From Actinocrinis sp035946395 (lineage in GTDB: Bacteria; Actinomycetota; Actinomycetes; Streptomycetales; Catenulisporaceae), in assembly GCF_035946395.1 (NCBI RefSeq), contig NZ_DASYZI010000222.1, positions 1 to 10,756 on the forward strand: a stretch of 10,756 nucleotides of DNA, read 5' to 3'. The notes beneath the pieces were generated by a model. The model did no database searches. It was not told the DNA's origin and saw only the letters and a list, made by a program, of their open reading frames with translations. The position numbers and the translations under genes were made by a program. Below are positions 1-6,479 of this stretch, one piece after another (the stretch's first letter is position 1; each line of letters opens with the position of its first letter).

Positions 1-106
1 TGGCAAGGCGGAGGAGGGAGGCGCAGCGGTGCTGCGGCGACCGACGACAACGCGGCCAGGCGACGGCCATCGGCCCGCGAGCCCGGCCACCAATCCGCGC
101 ACCCTC
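1..106. other. Window edge, no gene supported
   Basis: G+C-rich sequence upstream of the CoA-transferase. The minus strand has short open stretches running off the left edge (for example an ATG at 70) but no ribosome site or recognisable protein. It may include the 5' end of a divergent gene or only the intergenic region. Confidence 0.3.
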
Positions 107-118
107 TAAGCTCGCAGC
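107..118 (+). promoter_or_regulatory. Putative -10 element for a leaderless CoA-transferase transcript
   Basis: TAAGCT at 107-112 matches the actinobacterial -10 pattern TANNNT. It is followed by exactly six bases before the ATG at 119, which places the transcription start on the A of the start codon. There is no recognisable -35 and no ribosome binding site, as is common for leaderless genes. Confidence 0.45.
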
Positions 119-1327
119 ATGTCGAACCATGACCCCTCGCCGAAGTCGACCGTGGCCGGTGGCGCAGCGCCGGCCGACGCGCAGCGGCGGGTGAGCCCAC
201 AGTCGCCCACAAGGCCACGGTCAAGTTCGACGAGCCTTCATGACGCTGGTCCCCTCGGCGGTGTTCGCGTCCTCGAATTCGCCTCGCTCGCCCCTGCGCC
301 GTTCGCCTGCACGCTGTTGTCCGACCTCGGCGCCGACGTGCTGCGCGTCACGAACCCGACCGATCGGGGGCTGACGGCGGCGCCACATCCCGGCGATCCG
401 CTGGACCGCGGACGCACGGTCGTCGCGCTCGACCTCAAGCAGCCGGACGGCCTGGGTGCCGCGCTCGACCTGGCCGCGCGCGCGGACGTGTTGGTCGAGG
501 GCATGCGACCCGGGGTCATGGAGCGGCTCGGCCTCGGGCCCGACGCCTGTCTTGAGCGCAACCCGCGGCTGATCTACGCGCGGATGACCGGCTGGGGCCA
601 GGACGGCCCGTTCGCTCCGCGTGCCGGCCATGACATCAACTACCTGGCACTGTCCGGTGCGCTCGAACCGCTCGGGCCGCCCGGTGCGCCGCCGTCGCCG
701 CCGCTGAACTACGTCGCGGACTTCGGCGGCGGTGGGATGCTGCTCGCGGTCGGCGTCCTCGCCGCGCTGGTGGAGCGGGAGCGCTCAGGGCGCGGGCAGG
801 TCGTGGACGCCGCGATGACCGACGGTGCCGCGCTGATCAGCGGAATCGTGCACGGCCTGCATGCGCGCGGCCTGTGGCGGCGGGAACGCGGCGGCAACCT
901 GTTCGACGGATCAGCGCCCTTCTACGCGACGTATGAGTGCTCGGATGGCGGGTATGTCGCCGTCGGCGCGATCGAGCCGCAGTTCTATGTGGAGCTGATC
1001 GGCAGGCTCGGCTTGGCCGAGCGGATCGACGTGGCGCGCCAGCACGACCGGTCGGCGTGGCCGCAGACCGCGCGGCAGCTCGCCGAGGCCTTCGCCGCGC
1101 GGCCGCGGGACCGGTGGGCCGAGCTGTTCGCCGAATCGGATGCCTGCGTCACGCCGGTGCTCACGCCCTGGGAGGCCGCCGGTCATCCGCACAACGCGGC
1201 CCGCGGCACGTTCACGACCGTGGACGGGCACGTTCAGCCCGCCCCCGCGCCGCGCTTCTCCCGCACACCGGCCGCCGACCCGCCGCTCCCGCCGCGCGCG
1301 CTCGACTCTGCCGAGGGCTATTGGTGA
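119..1327 (+). CDS. CaiB/BaiF family CoA-transferase, alpha-methylacyl-CoA racemase-like
   Basis: Family III CoA-transferase fold, closest in motif content to alpha-methylacyl-CoA racemases (AMACR; MCR of Mycobacterium tuberculosis), which invert the 2-methyl stereocentre of acyl-CoA thioesters for beta-oxidation. After a 42-residue low-complexity N-terminal extension the family start LGGVRVLEFASLAPAPFAC appears, then TGWGQDGP, AGHDINYLALSG, NYVADFGGGGM and AVGAIEPQFY. His171, Asp201 and Glu286 line up with MCR catalytic His126, Asp156 and Glu241 at a constant offset of 45, so the active site looks intact. Length (402 aa) exceeds the usual ~360 only because of the extension. No Shine-Dalgarno is visible, but a TAAGCT hexamer ends 6 bases before the ATG, which fits leaderless transcription and supports this start; GTG at 191 is the alternative. 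It converges on the exporter gene. Racemase versus true CoA-transferase cannot be settled from sequence alone. Confidence 0.9.
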   Translation: MSNHDPSPKSTVAGGAAPADAQRRVSPQSPTRPRSSSTSLHDAGPLGGVRVLEFASLAPAPFACTLLSDLGADVLRVTNPTDRGLTAAPHPGDPLDRGRTVVALDLKQPDGLGAALDLAARADVLVEGMRPGVMERLGLGPDACLERNPRLIYARMTGWGQDGPFAPRAGHDINYLALSGALEPLGPPGAPPSPPLNYVADFGGGGMLLAVGVLAALVERERSGRGQVVDAAMTDGAALISGIVHGLHARGLWRRERGGNLFDGSAPFYATYECSDGGYVAVGAIEPQFYVELIGRLGLAERIDVARQHDRSAWPQTARQLAEAFAARPRDRWAELFAESDACVTPVLTPWEAAGHPHNAARGTFTTVDGHVQPAPAPRFSRTPAADPPLPPRALDSAEGYW

Positions 1328-1355
1328 CTGGTGATCAGCTCGTGATCAGCTGGTG
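1328..1355. repeat. Short direct repeat between convergent stop codons
   Basis: The 28 bases between the CoA-transferase stop and the exporter stop contain two copies of GTGATCAGC 11 bases apart. Because TGATCA is self-complementary, the copies could form a 6-bp stem with a 5-base loop. It may help end both convergent transcripts, but the stem is weak and has no T tract. Confidence 0.25.
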
Positions 1356-2048
1356 TCAGTCCTTGCGGCCGGTGACGGCGATGCCCACGCCGAGCCCGAC
1401 CATCGCCAGCCCGCCGGTCCCGCCGACGAGCGCCAGGCGGCGCGGCGAGCGGGCGAACCAGTCGCGAGCGGTCCCGGCCACCAGGCCCCAAGTGCTGTCG
1501 GAGACCAGCGCCATCGAGGAGAACATCGTCGCGAACACGATCATCTGGAGCGGGACGTGGCCGATCGACCGATCCACGAACTGCGGGAGGATCGCGGCGA
1601 AGAACACCGCCGCCTTGGGATTGGTCAGACCGACCAGCACGCCCTGCCGCGCGGCTTTCATGTCCGACACGGGTTTCGTGTCCGACGCTGCTCTCATACC
1701 GGATGCCGTGCGCTGACCACTGCTCTCGACATTCTCTGACGTCATGTCCGCGTGCAGCTCGCGCCGCTGCCGGAACGCCCTGACCCCGAGGTACACCAGG
1801 TAGGCCGCACCCACCAGCTTGATCGACGTGTACACGATCGCCGATCGCTCGACCAGGGTGCCGAGCCCCAGCGACACGAGGATCGCCTGGACGTACGCGC
1901 CGAGCGTGCCGCCGGCCGCCGTCGAGAGCGCGGTGCGCCGGCCGTAAGCCAGCGCCCGGCCGACCACGAACAGCACTTGCGGGCCGGGGGCCAGGATGAT
2001 GATGATCGCCGTCACGAGGAACGGGACGATCCGGTCCGTCGGTATCAC
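1356..2048 (-). CDS. LysE/RhtB family amino-acid exporter
   Basis: Inner-membrane exporter of the LysE/RhtB superfamily, which moves amino acids or homoserine-type compounds out of the cell by cation antiport; the substrate is not predictable. The first membrane segment (about 7-30) carries the family LAPGP motif at 19-23. Further hydrophobic segments lie near 41-62, 70-92, 144-158, 168-192 and 205-226, and the conserved LTNPKAAVFFAAILPQF is at 141-157. At 230 aa it is longer than the usual ~205-210 because of a hydrophilic insert at about 97-136 between the third and fourth segments. That insert includes three copies of a degenerate hexapeptide (ASGMRA, ASDTKP, VSDMKA). The start is GTG. A TAGCAT hexamer lies exactly six bases upstream and no Shine-Dalgarno is visible, so a leaderless transcript is likely. 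It lies 104 bases downstream of the ABC-F gene on the same strand. Confidence 0.9.
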   Translation of the reverse strand: MIPTDRIVPFLVTAIIIILAPGPQVLFVVGRALAYGRRTALSTAAGGTLGAYVQAILVSLGLGTLVERSAIVYTSIKLVGAAYLVYLGVRAFRQRRELHADMTSENVESSGQRTASGMRAASDTKPVSDMKAARQGVLVGLTNPKAAVFFAAILPQFVDRSIGHVPLQMIVFATMFSSMALVSDSTWGLVAGTARDWFARSPRRLALVGGTGGLAMVGLGVGIAVTGRKD

Positions 2049-2060
2049 GGCGCCATGCTA
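2049..2060 (-). promoter_or_regulatory. Putative -10 element for a leaderless exporter transcript
   Basis: On the minus strand TAGCAT (2060-2055) is followed by six bases and then the GTG start, so the predicted +1 is the start codon itself. The out-of-frame ATG formed by the end of this hexamer (ATG GCG CCG TGA) is most simply a by-product of the -10 sequence. Confidence 0.45.
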
Positions 2061-2152
2061 TGCCGGACCCGTGAAACGACCATCGGATTTTTTTCCGCCG
2101 AACAGCTGGTGCTGACGACCCAGTTCTTACAACCCGGTGCTACACCTCGGTC

Positions 2153-3793
2153 CTATAACTCAGTGACGCGGCCCTCCGCCACTACCAGACGCCGCGTGAC
2201 ACGTACCGCGTCGAGCATCCGGCGGTCGTGGGTGACCAGCAGCAGCGTCCCGTTGTACGAGTCCAGCGCGGACTCCAGCTGTTCGATCGCGGGCAGGTCG
2301 AGGTGGTTGGTCGGCTCGTCCAGCACCAGCAGGTTGACCCCGCGCGCCTGCAACAACGCGAGCGCGGCCCGGGTGCGCTCGCCGGGGGAGAGCGTCGCCG
2401 CGGGGCGCAGCACGTGCGTCGAACGCAGCCCGAACTTCGCCAGCAGGGTTCGGACATCGGCCGGCGCCTGGTCGGGCACCTGCGTGCTGAACGCGTCGAG
2501 CAGCGTCTGTTCCCCGAGGAACAGCCCGCGCGCCTGGTCGATCTCGCCGACCACGACGCCCGGACCCAGCGCCGACGACCCCGCGTCGAGTCCGGCTCGG
2601 CCGAGCAGCGCGGCGAGGAGCGTCGACTTGCCCGCGCCGTTCGCCCCGGTGATCGCGACCCGCTGCGCCCAGCCGACCTCCAGGTCCACCGGTCCCAGCG
2701 TGAACGCGCCGCGCCGCACCACCGCGCCGCGCAGCGTCGTCACCACCGACCCGGAGCGCGGCGCCGCGGCGATCTCCATCCGCAGCTCCCACTCCTTGCG
2801 CGGCTCCTCGACCGCGTCCAGCCGCTCGATCATCCGCTCGGTCTGGCGTGCCTTCGCCGCCTGCTTCTCCGTGGTCTCGGTGCGGAACTTGCGGCCGAGC
2901 TTGTCGTTGTCCGAACCCGCCTTGCGCCGGGCATTGCGCACGCCCTGCTCCATCCACGACCGCTGCATCCGGGCGCGCGCCTCCAGCGACGAGCGCGTGT
3001 CGGCGTATTGCTCGTAATCGGCGCGGGCGTGCCGCCGGGCCACCTCGCGCTCCTCCAGGTACGCGAGATAGCCGCCGCCGTACAGGTTCACCTGCTGCTG
3101 CGCGAGGTCCAATTCCAGCACGCGGGTCACCGTGCGGGCCAGGAACTCGCGGTCGTGGCTGACCACGACGGTCCCGGCGCGCAGCCCGCCGACGAAGGAC
3201 TCCAGCCGTTCGAGCCCGTCCAGATCCAGGTCGTTGGTCGGCTCGTCGAGCAGGAACACGTCGTAGCGGCTCAACAGCAGCGAGGCGAGCCCGGCCCGCG
3301 CGGCCTGTCCGCCGGAGAGCGAGGCCGTCGGCTGGTCCAGGTCCACCCCGAGTCCCAGCTCGGCGGCGACCTGCTCGGCCCGCTCCTCCAGGTCCGCGCC
3401 GCCGAGGGCCAGCCAGCGCTCCAACGCGGCGGCGTACGCGTCGTCGGCGCCCGGCCGCTGTTCGACCAGCGCCTCGGTGCCCGCGTCGAGCTCGCGCTGC
3501 GCCGCGGCGACTCCGGTGCGCCGGGCCAGGAACGTGCGCACCGTCTCGCCGTCGCGCCGCTCGGGCTCCTGTGGCAGGTACCCGACCGTGGCGGCCGGCG
3601 GACTGAGCCGCACCTCGCCCTTCTCGGCCCGGTCGAGCCCGGCGAGCAGCCGCAGCAGTGTGGACTTGCCCGCGCCGTTCGCGCCGACCAGGCCGATCAC
3701 ATCCTGCGGGGCGACGACGAGATCGAGTCCGGAGAACAGAATCCGGTCGCCGTGTCCGGCGGCGAGGTCCTTGGCGACGAGCGTGGCGGTCAC
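2153..3793 (-). CDS. ABC-F family ATPase (ribosome-associated, duplicated ABC domains)
   Basis: Soluble ABC-F protein: two ATP-binding cassettes on one chain and no membrane domain. Members bind the ribosomal E site and either tune translation (EttA/Uup-like) or protect the ribosome from antibiotics. First cassette: Walker A GANGAGKST 37-45, Q-loop Gln75, signature LSGGQ 159-163, Walker B and catalytic Glu near 180-184, His213. Second: Walker A 383-391, signature LSPGE 468-472, Walker B with Glu493, His522. The linker between them (about 255-340) is charged, Arg/Lys-rich and probably a helical hairpin, as in the P-site tRNA-interacting motif. Length 546 aa is normal. The GTG start has no Shine-Dalgarno; a TAGCAT hexamer lies nine bases upstream. 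I see no leader peptide or attenuator of the kind that controls resistance ABC-F genes, so a housekeeping translation factor is at least as likely as a resistance protein. Confidence 0.93.
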   Translation of the reverse strand: MTATLVAKDLAAGHGDRILFSGLDLVVAPQDVIGLVGANGAGKSTLLRLLAGLDRAEKGEVRLSPPAATVGYLPQEPERRDGETVRTFLARRTGVAAAQRELDAGTEALVEQRPGADDAYAAALERWLALGGADLEERAEQVAAELGLGVDLDQPTASLSGGQAARAGLASLLLSRYDVFLLDEPTNDLDLDGLERLESFVGGLRAGTVVVSHDREFLARTVTRVLELDLAQQQVNLYGGGYLAYLEEREVARRHARADYEQYADTRSSLEARARMQRSWMEQGVRNARRKAGSDNDKLGRKFRTETTEKQAAKARQTERMIERLDAVEEPRKEWELRMEIAAAPRSGSVVTTLRGAVVRRGAFTLGPVDLEVGWAQRVAITGANGAGKSTLLAALLGRAGLDAGSSALGPGVVVGEIDQARGLFLGEQTLLDAFSTQVPDQAPADVRTLLAKFGLRSTHVLRPAATLSPGERTRAALALLQARGVNLLVLDEPTNHLDLPAIEQLESALDSYNGTLLLVTHDRRMLDAVRVTRRLVVAEGRVTEL

Positions 3794-3808
3794 AAAACGC
3801 TCATGCTA
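3794..3808 (-). promoter_or_regulatory. Putative -10 element close to the ABC-F start
   Basis: TAGCAT on the minus strand (3808-3803) is the same hexamer as in front of the exporter gene. Here nine bases separate it from the GTG, so the transcript would be leaderless or carry only a few bases. ATG AGC GTT TTG TGA overlaps the start out of frame and is probably incidental. Confidence 0.4.
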
Positions 3809-3832
3809 CCCGGGGAACCGGCGCCGCCGGAC

Positions 3833-3862
3833 ACGGCCGTCTCTCCCGCGATCAGCGGCCGT
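3833..3862 (-). terminator. Possible terminator stem-loop after the glycoside hydrolase
   Basis: ACGGCCG at 3833-3839 can pair with CGGCCGT at 3856-3862 (7 bp, 16-base loop). The stem begins about 15 bases after the hydrolase stop codon on the minus strand. No T tract follows, which is usual in G+C-rich actinomycetes. A second small stem, CCGGC-gcc-GCCGG, lies just beyond it at 3818-3830. Confidence 0.35.
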
Positions 3863-3877
3863 TGAGGAGGCGCAGTT

Positions 3878-6274
3878 TCAGGAGCTGTAGACCTGGAGCT
3901 CGGAGAGCTGCCCGGCAGGCCATCCGGTGTTGGCCGTGAAGGTCAGCTTCACGTATCGCACACTGGCCGCCGCGAACGTGACCGTCACGGTGTTGCCGGT
4001 GTTCGGGTCGAAGGTGTAGCCGGCCGAGCCGACGAGGGTCGTGTAGTTCGTACCGTCGGTGCTGCCCTGGATCGTGACGGTCTGCGTGCGCGCGCCCCAC
4101 GAGGTCGACGGCGGCAGGTCCATCACCAGACGGCTGATGCTCTGGCTCGAACCGAGGTCCACCTGGATCCACTGCGGGAACGCGTTGTTCGTGCTCTCCC
4201 AGTAGCTGCTGGTGTTGCCGTCCACGGCGTTGGAGGACGGGAAACCCGACTGCGAGCCGCTGGCCGACGTCGCCTTGTTCAGCGCCAGGTTCGACGGCGG
4301 CGGGGGCGGCGGGGAACCGGCCCCGGCGAACACCGAGAGACCGGACAGCTGCCCGGCGGGCCAACCCGTGTTCGCCGTGAACGTGAGCTTGACGTAACGC
4401 GTCGTCGTGCTCGGAAGCGTCACGCTGACGCTGTTGTTGGACGCCGGATCGAACGTGTAGCCGGTCGAGCCGACGATCGTCGTGTAGTTGGTGCCGTCGG
4501 TGCTGCCTTGGACCGTGATGGTCTGCGTACGGGCGCCCCACGAGGTCGACGGCGGCAGCGTCAGCGTGAGCGAGCCGATGGACTTCGCCGAGCCGAGGTC
4601 TACCTGGATCCACTGCGGGAACGCGTTGTCCGTGCTCTCCCAGTACGTGTTCGGGTCGCCGTCCACGGCGTTTCCGGGCACGTAGTTCTGCGTGTAGCCG
4701 CTCGCGGTCGCCGGCTGGTGCAGCGCCAGGTCGGTGTTGCCCGAGGGCGCGCTCGTCGTCACGGTCACCGTGTTCGACGCGGCGGAGACGTTCCCGGCCG
4801 CATCGTAGGCGGTCACGTCGAAGGTGTAGCTCGTCGACGCGGTGAGTCCGGTGACGGTGAAGCTGGTGGCGGTCGTCGAAGCGACCACGGTGCTGGTGCT
4901 GCCGCTGACCTGCTGCACGTGGTATCCGGCGACGCTGACGTCGTCGGTCGACGCGTTCCACGCCAGCGCGACGGTCGTGTCGGTGTTCGATGTCATGTGC
5001 AGGCTGCCCGGCACGGTCGGCGGCGTGGTGTCGCCGCCGACGACCGGCTGCGTCGGACGTGTCGAGGTCAGCGCGATCTGGCCCTTGAGCATCTTGCCGC
5101 CGTCGCCGGTCAGCCGCAGGTAGTAGTCTGCGGAACAGGCCGTGCCGTCCTCGTCGAGCGAAAGCAGGCCGGAGCCGGAAGGCACGGTGGCCTGCGTCGC
5201 CGCGGTCTTGGCGATCTGGTTGCCCTCGCCGTACTCGTCGAACATGGAGATGTAGATGCCCTGCACGCCTGCGCGCACCATGTTGTAGAACTGCGCCCAC
5301 ATGAAGTCGCCGTGCACGCGCTGACGCCCCGACAGGTCGCCGGGCAGGACGCAGGGCTGGTAGTCGATGCCGTTGGCGTTGCAGTCCGCGACGTCTCCCA
5401 CGGTGTACGTCGTGTAGACGTTGTTGACGTCCGAGATCGTCCCGATCGCGCCGACCATCCACGGCGAGATCATGTTGAACGCGTGGTACGTGCCGAGGAA
5501 GCCCGAGCGCGAGCCGCCGGTGCCGGTGCGCCACTCGCGCGGCACGCCGCCCATCACGTAGCAGCCCTGGCTCTGGAACCACTGGATGACGCTGAGGCAG
5601 GTGGCGGCGTCCCAGGGGTGGTTGGCGTCGTTGAAGCCGAAGCCCCAGATCCCGACGACCGGCTTGCCGTTCTGCCTCGCGTACATCGGCGACGCGGTGT
5701 GCGCGGACATCTTGTTCGTCCAGTCCGCCGGCATCTCCGTCGCCATGTTCGTCCAGCCGGTCGCGTCGTACATGATGTAGAACTTGCGGCCATAGGTCTC
5801 GGCGGCGGTGCGCACCTTGCCGGCCATCGCGTCGCGGGTCGGACCCTCGCTGCTGTTCGGGTCGAACCGCTGGAGGGCGGCGGTGTCGAGGTTGTTCTGC
5901 TGCATCGACAGGAAGTGCGCGTTGACCGTGGACTGGTCGTAAGAGGAGAACAGCGTCGCCGGCTGGCCGTTGTTCAGGTTCGCGTACGCGGTCTGGTACT
6001 TGTTCGGGTAATCGCCCATGTCGGGCCAGGCCTTGATGTTGTTGTTGCTCGGCGACGGCGGCTGGGACCAGTTGTTGCTCCAGTGCCACCAGCCGTTGAT
6101 CGGGGCGCCGTCGCCGATGCACGCGAACCAGCCCTGATACCCGACGGTGATCTTGCCGACGACGTCCCCGGCCGCACTGGCCGCCGACGCCCACGACGGC
6201 CAGATCGCGGGTACCGAGGCGGCGGCGGCCCCGGCGGCCGCCGAGACGATGAGCTTTCTGCGGGTGACTGCCAT
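3878..6274 (-). CDS. Tat-exported GH99/GH71-like glycoside hydrolase with FN3 and two discoidin domains
   Basis: Secreted enzyme of 798 aa, predicted to attack alpha-linked glycans. Residues 1 to about 32 form a twin-arginine signal (TRRKLI at 4-9, Ala-rich core, AxA-type end near 29-31). The catalytic region (about 42-405) opens with VGYQGWF and GWWHW, as in uncharacterised bacterial GH99/GH71-like proteins. It ends with FDEYGEGNQI at 345-354, whose Glu347 and Glu350 match the EWHE catalytic pair of GH99 endo-mannosidases. Next come a fibronectin type III domain (about 416-507), a discoidin/F5-8C domain (about 513-650), a six-proline linker (655-660) and a second discoidin domain (661-797). 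The two discoidin copies align without gaps and share about two-thirds of residues, so they arose by duplication; they probably bind carbohydrate. An AAGGA ribosome site precedes the ATG. Family is inferred from motifs; substrate (alpha-glucan or alpha-mannan) is unknown. Confidence 0.85.
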   Translation of the reverse strand: MAVTRRKLIVSAAAGAAAASVPAIWPSWASAASAAGDVVGKITVGYQGWFACIGDGAPINGWWHWSNNWSQPPSPSNNNIKAWPDMGDYPNKYQTAYANLNNGQPATLFSSYDQSTVNAHFLSMQQNNLDTAALQRFDPNSSEGPTRDAMAGKVRTAAETYGRKFYIMYDATGWTNMATEMPADWTNKMSAHTASPMYARQNGKPVVGIWGFGFNDANHPWDAATCLSVIQWFQSQGCYVMGGVPREWRTGTGGSRSGFLGTYHAFNMISPWMVGAIGTISDVNNVYTTYTVGDVADCNANGIDYQPCVLPGDLSGRQRVHGDFMWAQFYNMVRAGVQGIYISMFDEYGEGNQIAKTAATQATVPSGSGLLSLDEDGTACSADYYLRLTGDGGKMLKGQIALTSTRPTQPVVGGDTTPPTVPGSLHMTSNTDTTVALAWNASTDDVSVAGYHVQQVSGSTSTVVASTTATSFTVTGLTASTSYTFDVTAYDAAGNVSAASNTVTVTTSAPSGNTDLALHQPATASGYTQNYVPGNAVDGDPNTYWESTDNAFPQWIQVDLGSAKSIGSLTLTLPPSTSWGARTQTITVQGSTDGTNYTTIVGSTGYTFDPASNNSVSVTLPSTTTRYVKLTFTANTGWPAGQLSGLSVFAGAGSPPPPPPSNLALNKATSASGSQSGFPSSNAVDGNTSSYWESTNNAFPQWIQVDLGSSQSISRLVMDLPPSTSWGARTQTVTIQGSTDGTNYTTLVGSAGYTFDPNTGNTVTVTFAAASVRYVKLTFTANTGWPAGQLSELQVYSS
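3884..4738 (-). repeat. Tandem in-frame duplication encoding two discoidin domains
   Basis: Residues 515-649 and 662-796 of the hydrolase align with a constant offset of 147 residues (441 bp) and no gaps. By hand count about 91 of 135 positions are identical. Nucleotide identity is locally perfect over 25 bases or more, for example around the WIQVDLG and SWGAR segments. The N-terminal 20 residues of each copy diverge most. Confidence 0.85.
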
Positions 6275-6286
6275 GGAATTCCTTCC

Positions 6287-6298
6287 CTGACGCGTCAG
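6287..6298. promoter_or_regulatory. 12-bp perfect palindrome in the hydrolase 5' leader
   Basis: CTGACGCGTCAG is perfectly self-complementary and lies 12 bases before the hydrolase ATG, just upstream of its ribosome binding site. A TACGGT hexamer (minus strand, 6311-6306) sits next to it, so it could be an operator at a proximal transcription start. The binding protein is not identified. Confidence 0.35.
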
Positions 6299-6324
6299 TC
6301 AGTGCACCGTACGGCGGCTCTGGC

Positions 6325-6348
6325 GCGCGGTGTCTGTCGCGGTGTCTG
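6325..6348. repeat. 12-bp tandem repeat upstream of the hydrolase
   Basis: Two copies of a 12-base unit (gcgcggtgtctg then tcgcggtgtctg) lie head to tail and differ only at the first base. They fall in the leader or proximal promoter region of the hydrolase and could be paired regulator sites. Confidence 0.35.
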
Positions 6349-6397
6349 AGGCGGTCGCTGAGTCCTGAGCCGTGGGTGTGGGTGCTCAGTGCGGCAG

Positions 6398-6426
6398 ACT
6401 GTAACCACCACAACACATGACCGCAA
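6398..6426 (-). promoter_or_regulatory. Putative promoter of the glycoside hydrolase
   Basis: On the minus strand TTGCGG (6426-6421), a 17-bp spacer and TACAGT (6403-6398) form a good vegetative-type actinobacterial promoter. It would give a leader of about 115 bases. It is bracketed by an inverted pair, CAGACT (6395-6400) and AGTCTG (6428-6433), placed 33 bp apart. Confidence 0.45.
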
Positions 6427-6463
6427 TAGTCTGTGTGCAGCGCGCAAATTTTTAATCGATCAT

Positions 6464-6476
6464 TGCAAGACTTGCA
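6464..6476. promoter_or_regulatory. 13-bp palindrome, candidate operator for the hydrolase
   Basis: TGCAAGACTTGCA is a perfect 6-1-6 palindrome, three bases past the stop codon of the AI-2E-family gene and upstream of the hydrolase promoter. TTGCA half-sites are typical of LacI-family sugar regulators, so control of the glycan-degrading gene by such a repressor is plausible but inferred. An A-rich stretch (minus strand, about 6456-6447) follows. Confidence 0.4.
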
Positions 6477-6479
6477 CGG

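Noticed and set aside
3790..3804. Tiny upstream ORF (ATG AGC GTT TTG TGA) overlapping the ABC-F start, suggesting attenuation
   Set aside because: The ATG is the tail of the TAGCAT -10 element and would sit at or before the transcription start. A similar accident occurs before the exporter gene. No attenuator hairpin is present.
2228..3865. A 545-codon plus-strand open frame opposite the ABC-F gene
   Set aside because: Antisense shadow with low-complexity composition; the ABC-F frame has complete paired Walker and signature motifs.
4508..6349. A 613-codon open frame on the plus strand opposite the hydrolase
   Set aside because: Antisense shadow of G+C-biased codons; Arg/Val/Gly-rich, with no recognisable domain or ribosome site.
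3852..6416. An 854-codon open frame on the minus strand spanning the hydrolase in another frame
   Set aside because: It is a shadow created by high G+C. Its translation is Arg/His/Gln-rich low complexity with no motifs, while the overlapping frame encodes a complete Tat-GH-FN3-discoidin protein.
6404..6420. Possible CRP-type site in the GT-rich stretch upstream of the hydrolase
   Set aside because: There is no symmetric GTG-N6-CAC or TGTGA-N6-TCACA arrangement; it is simply the promoter spacer.
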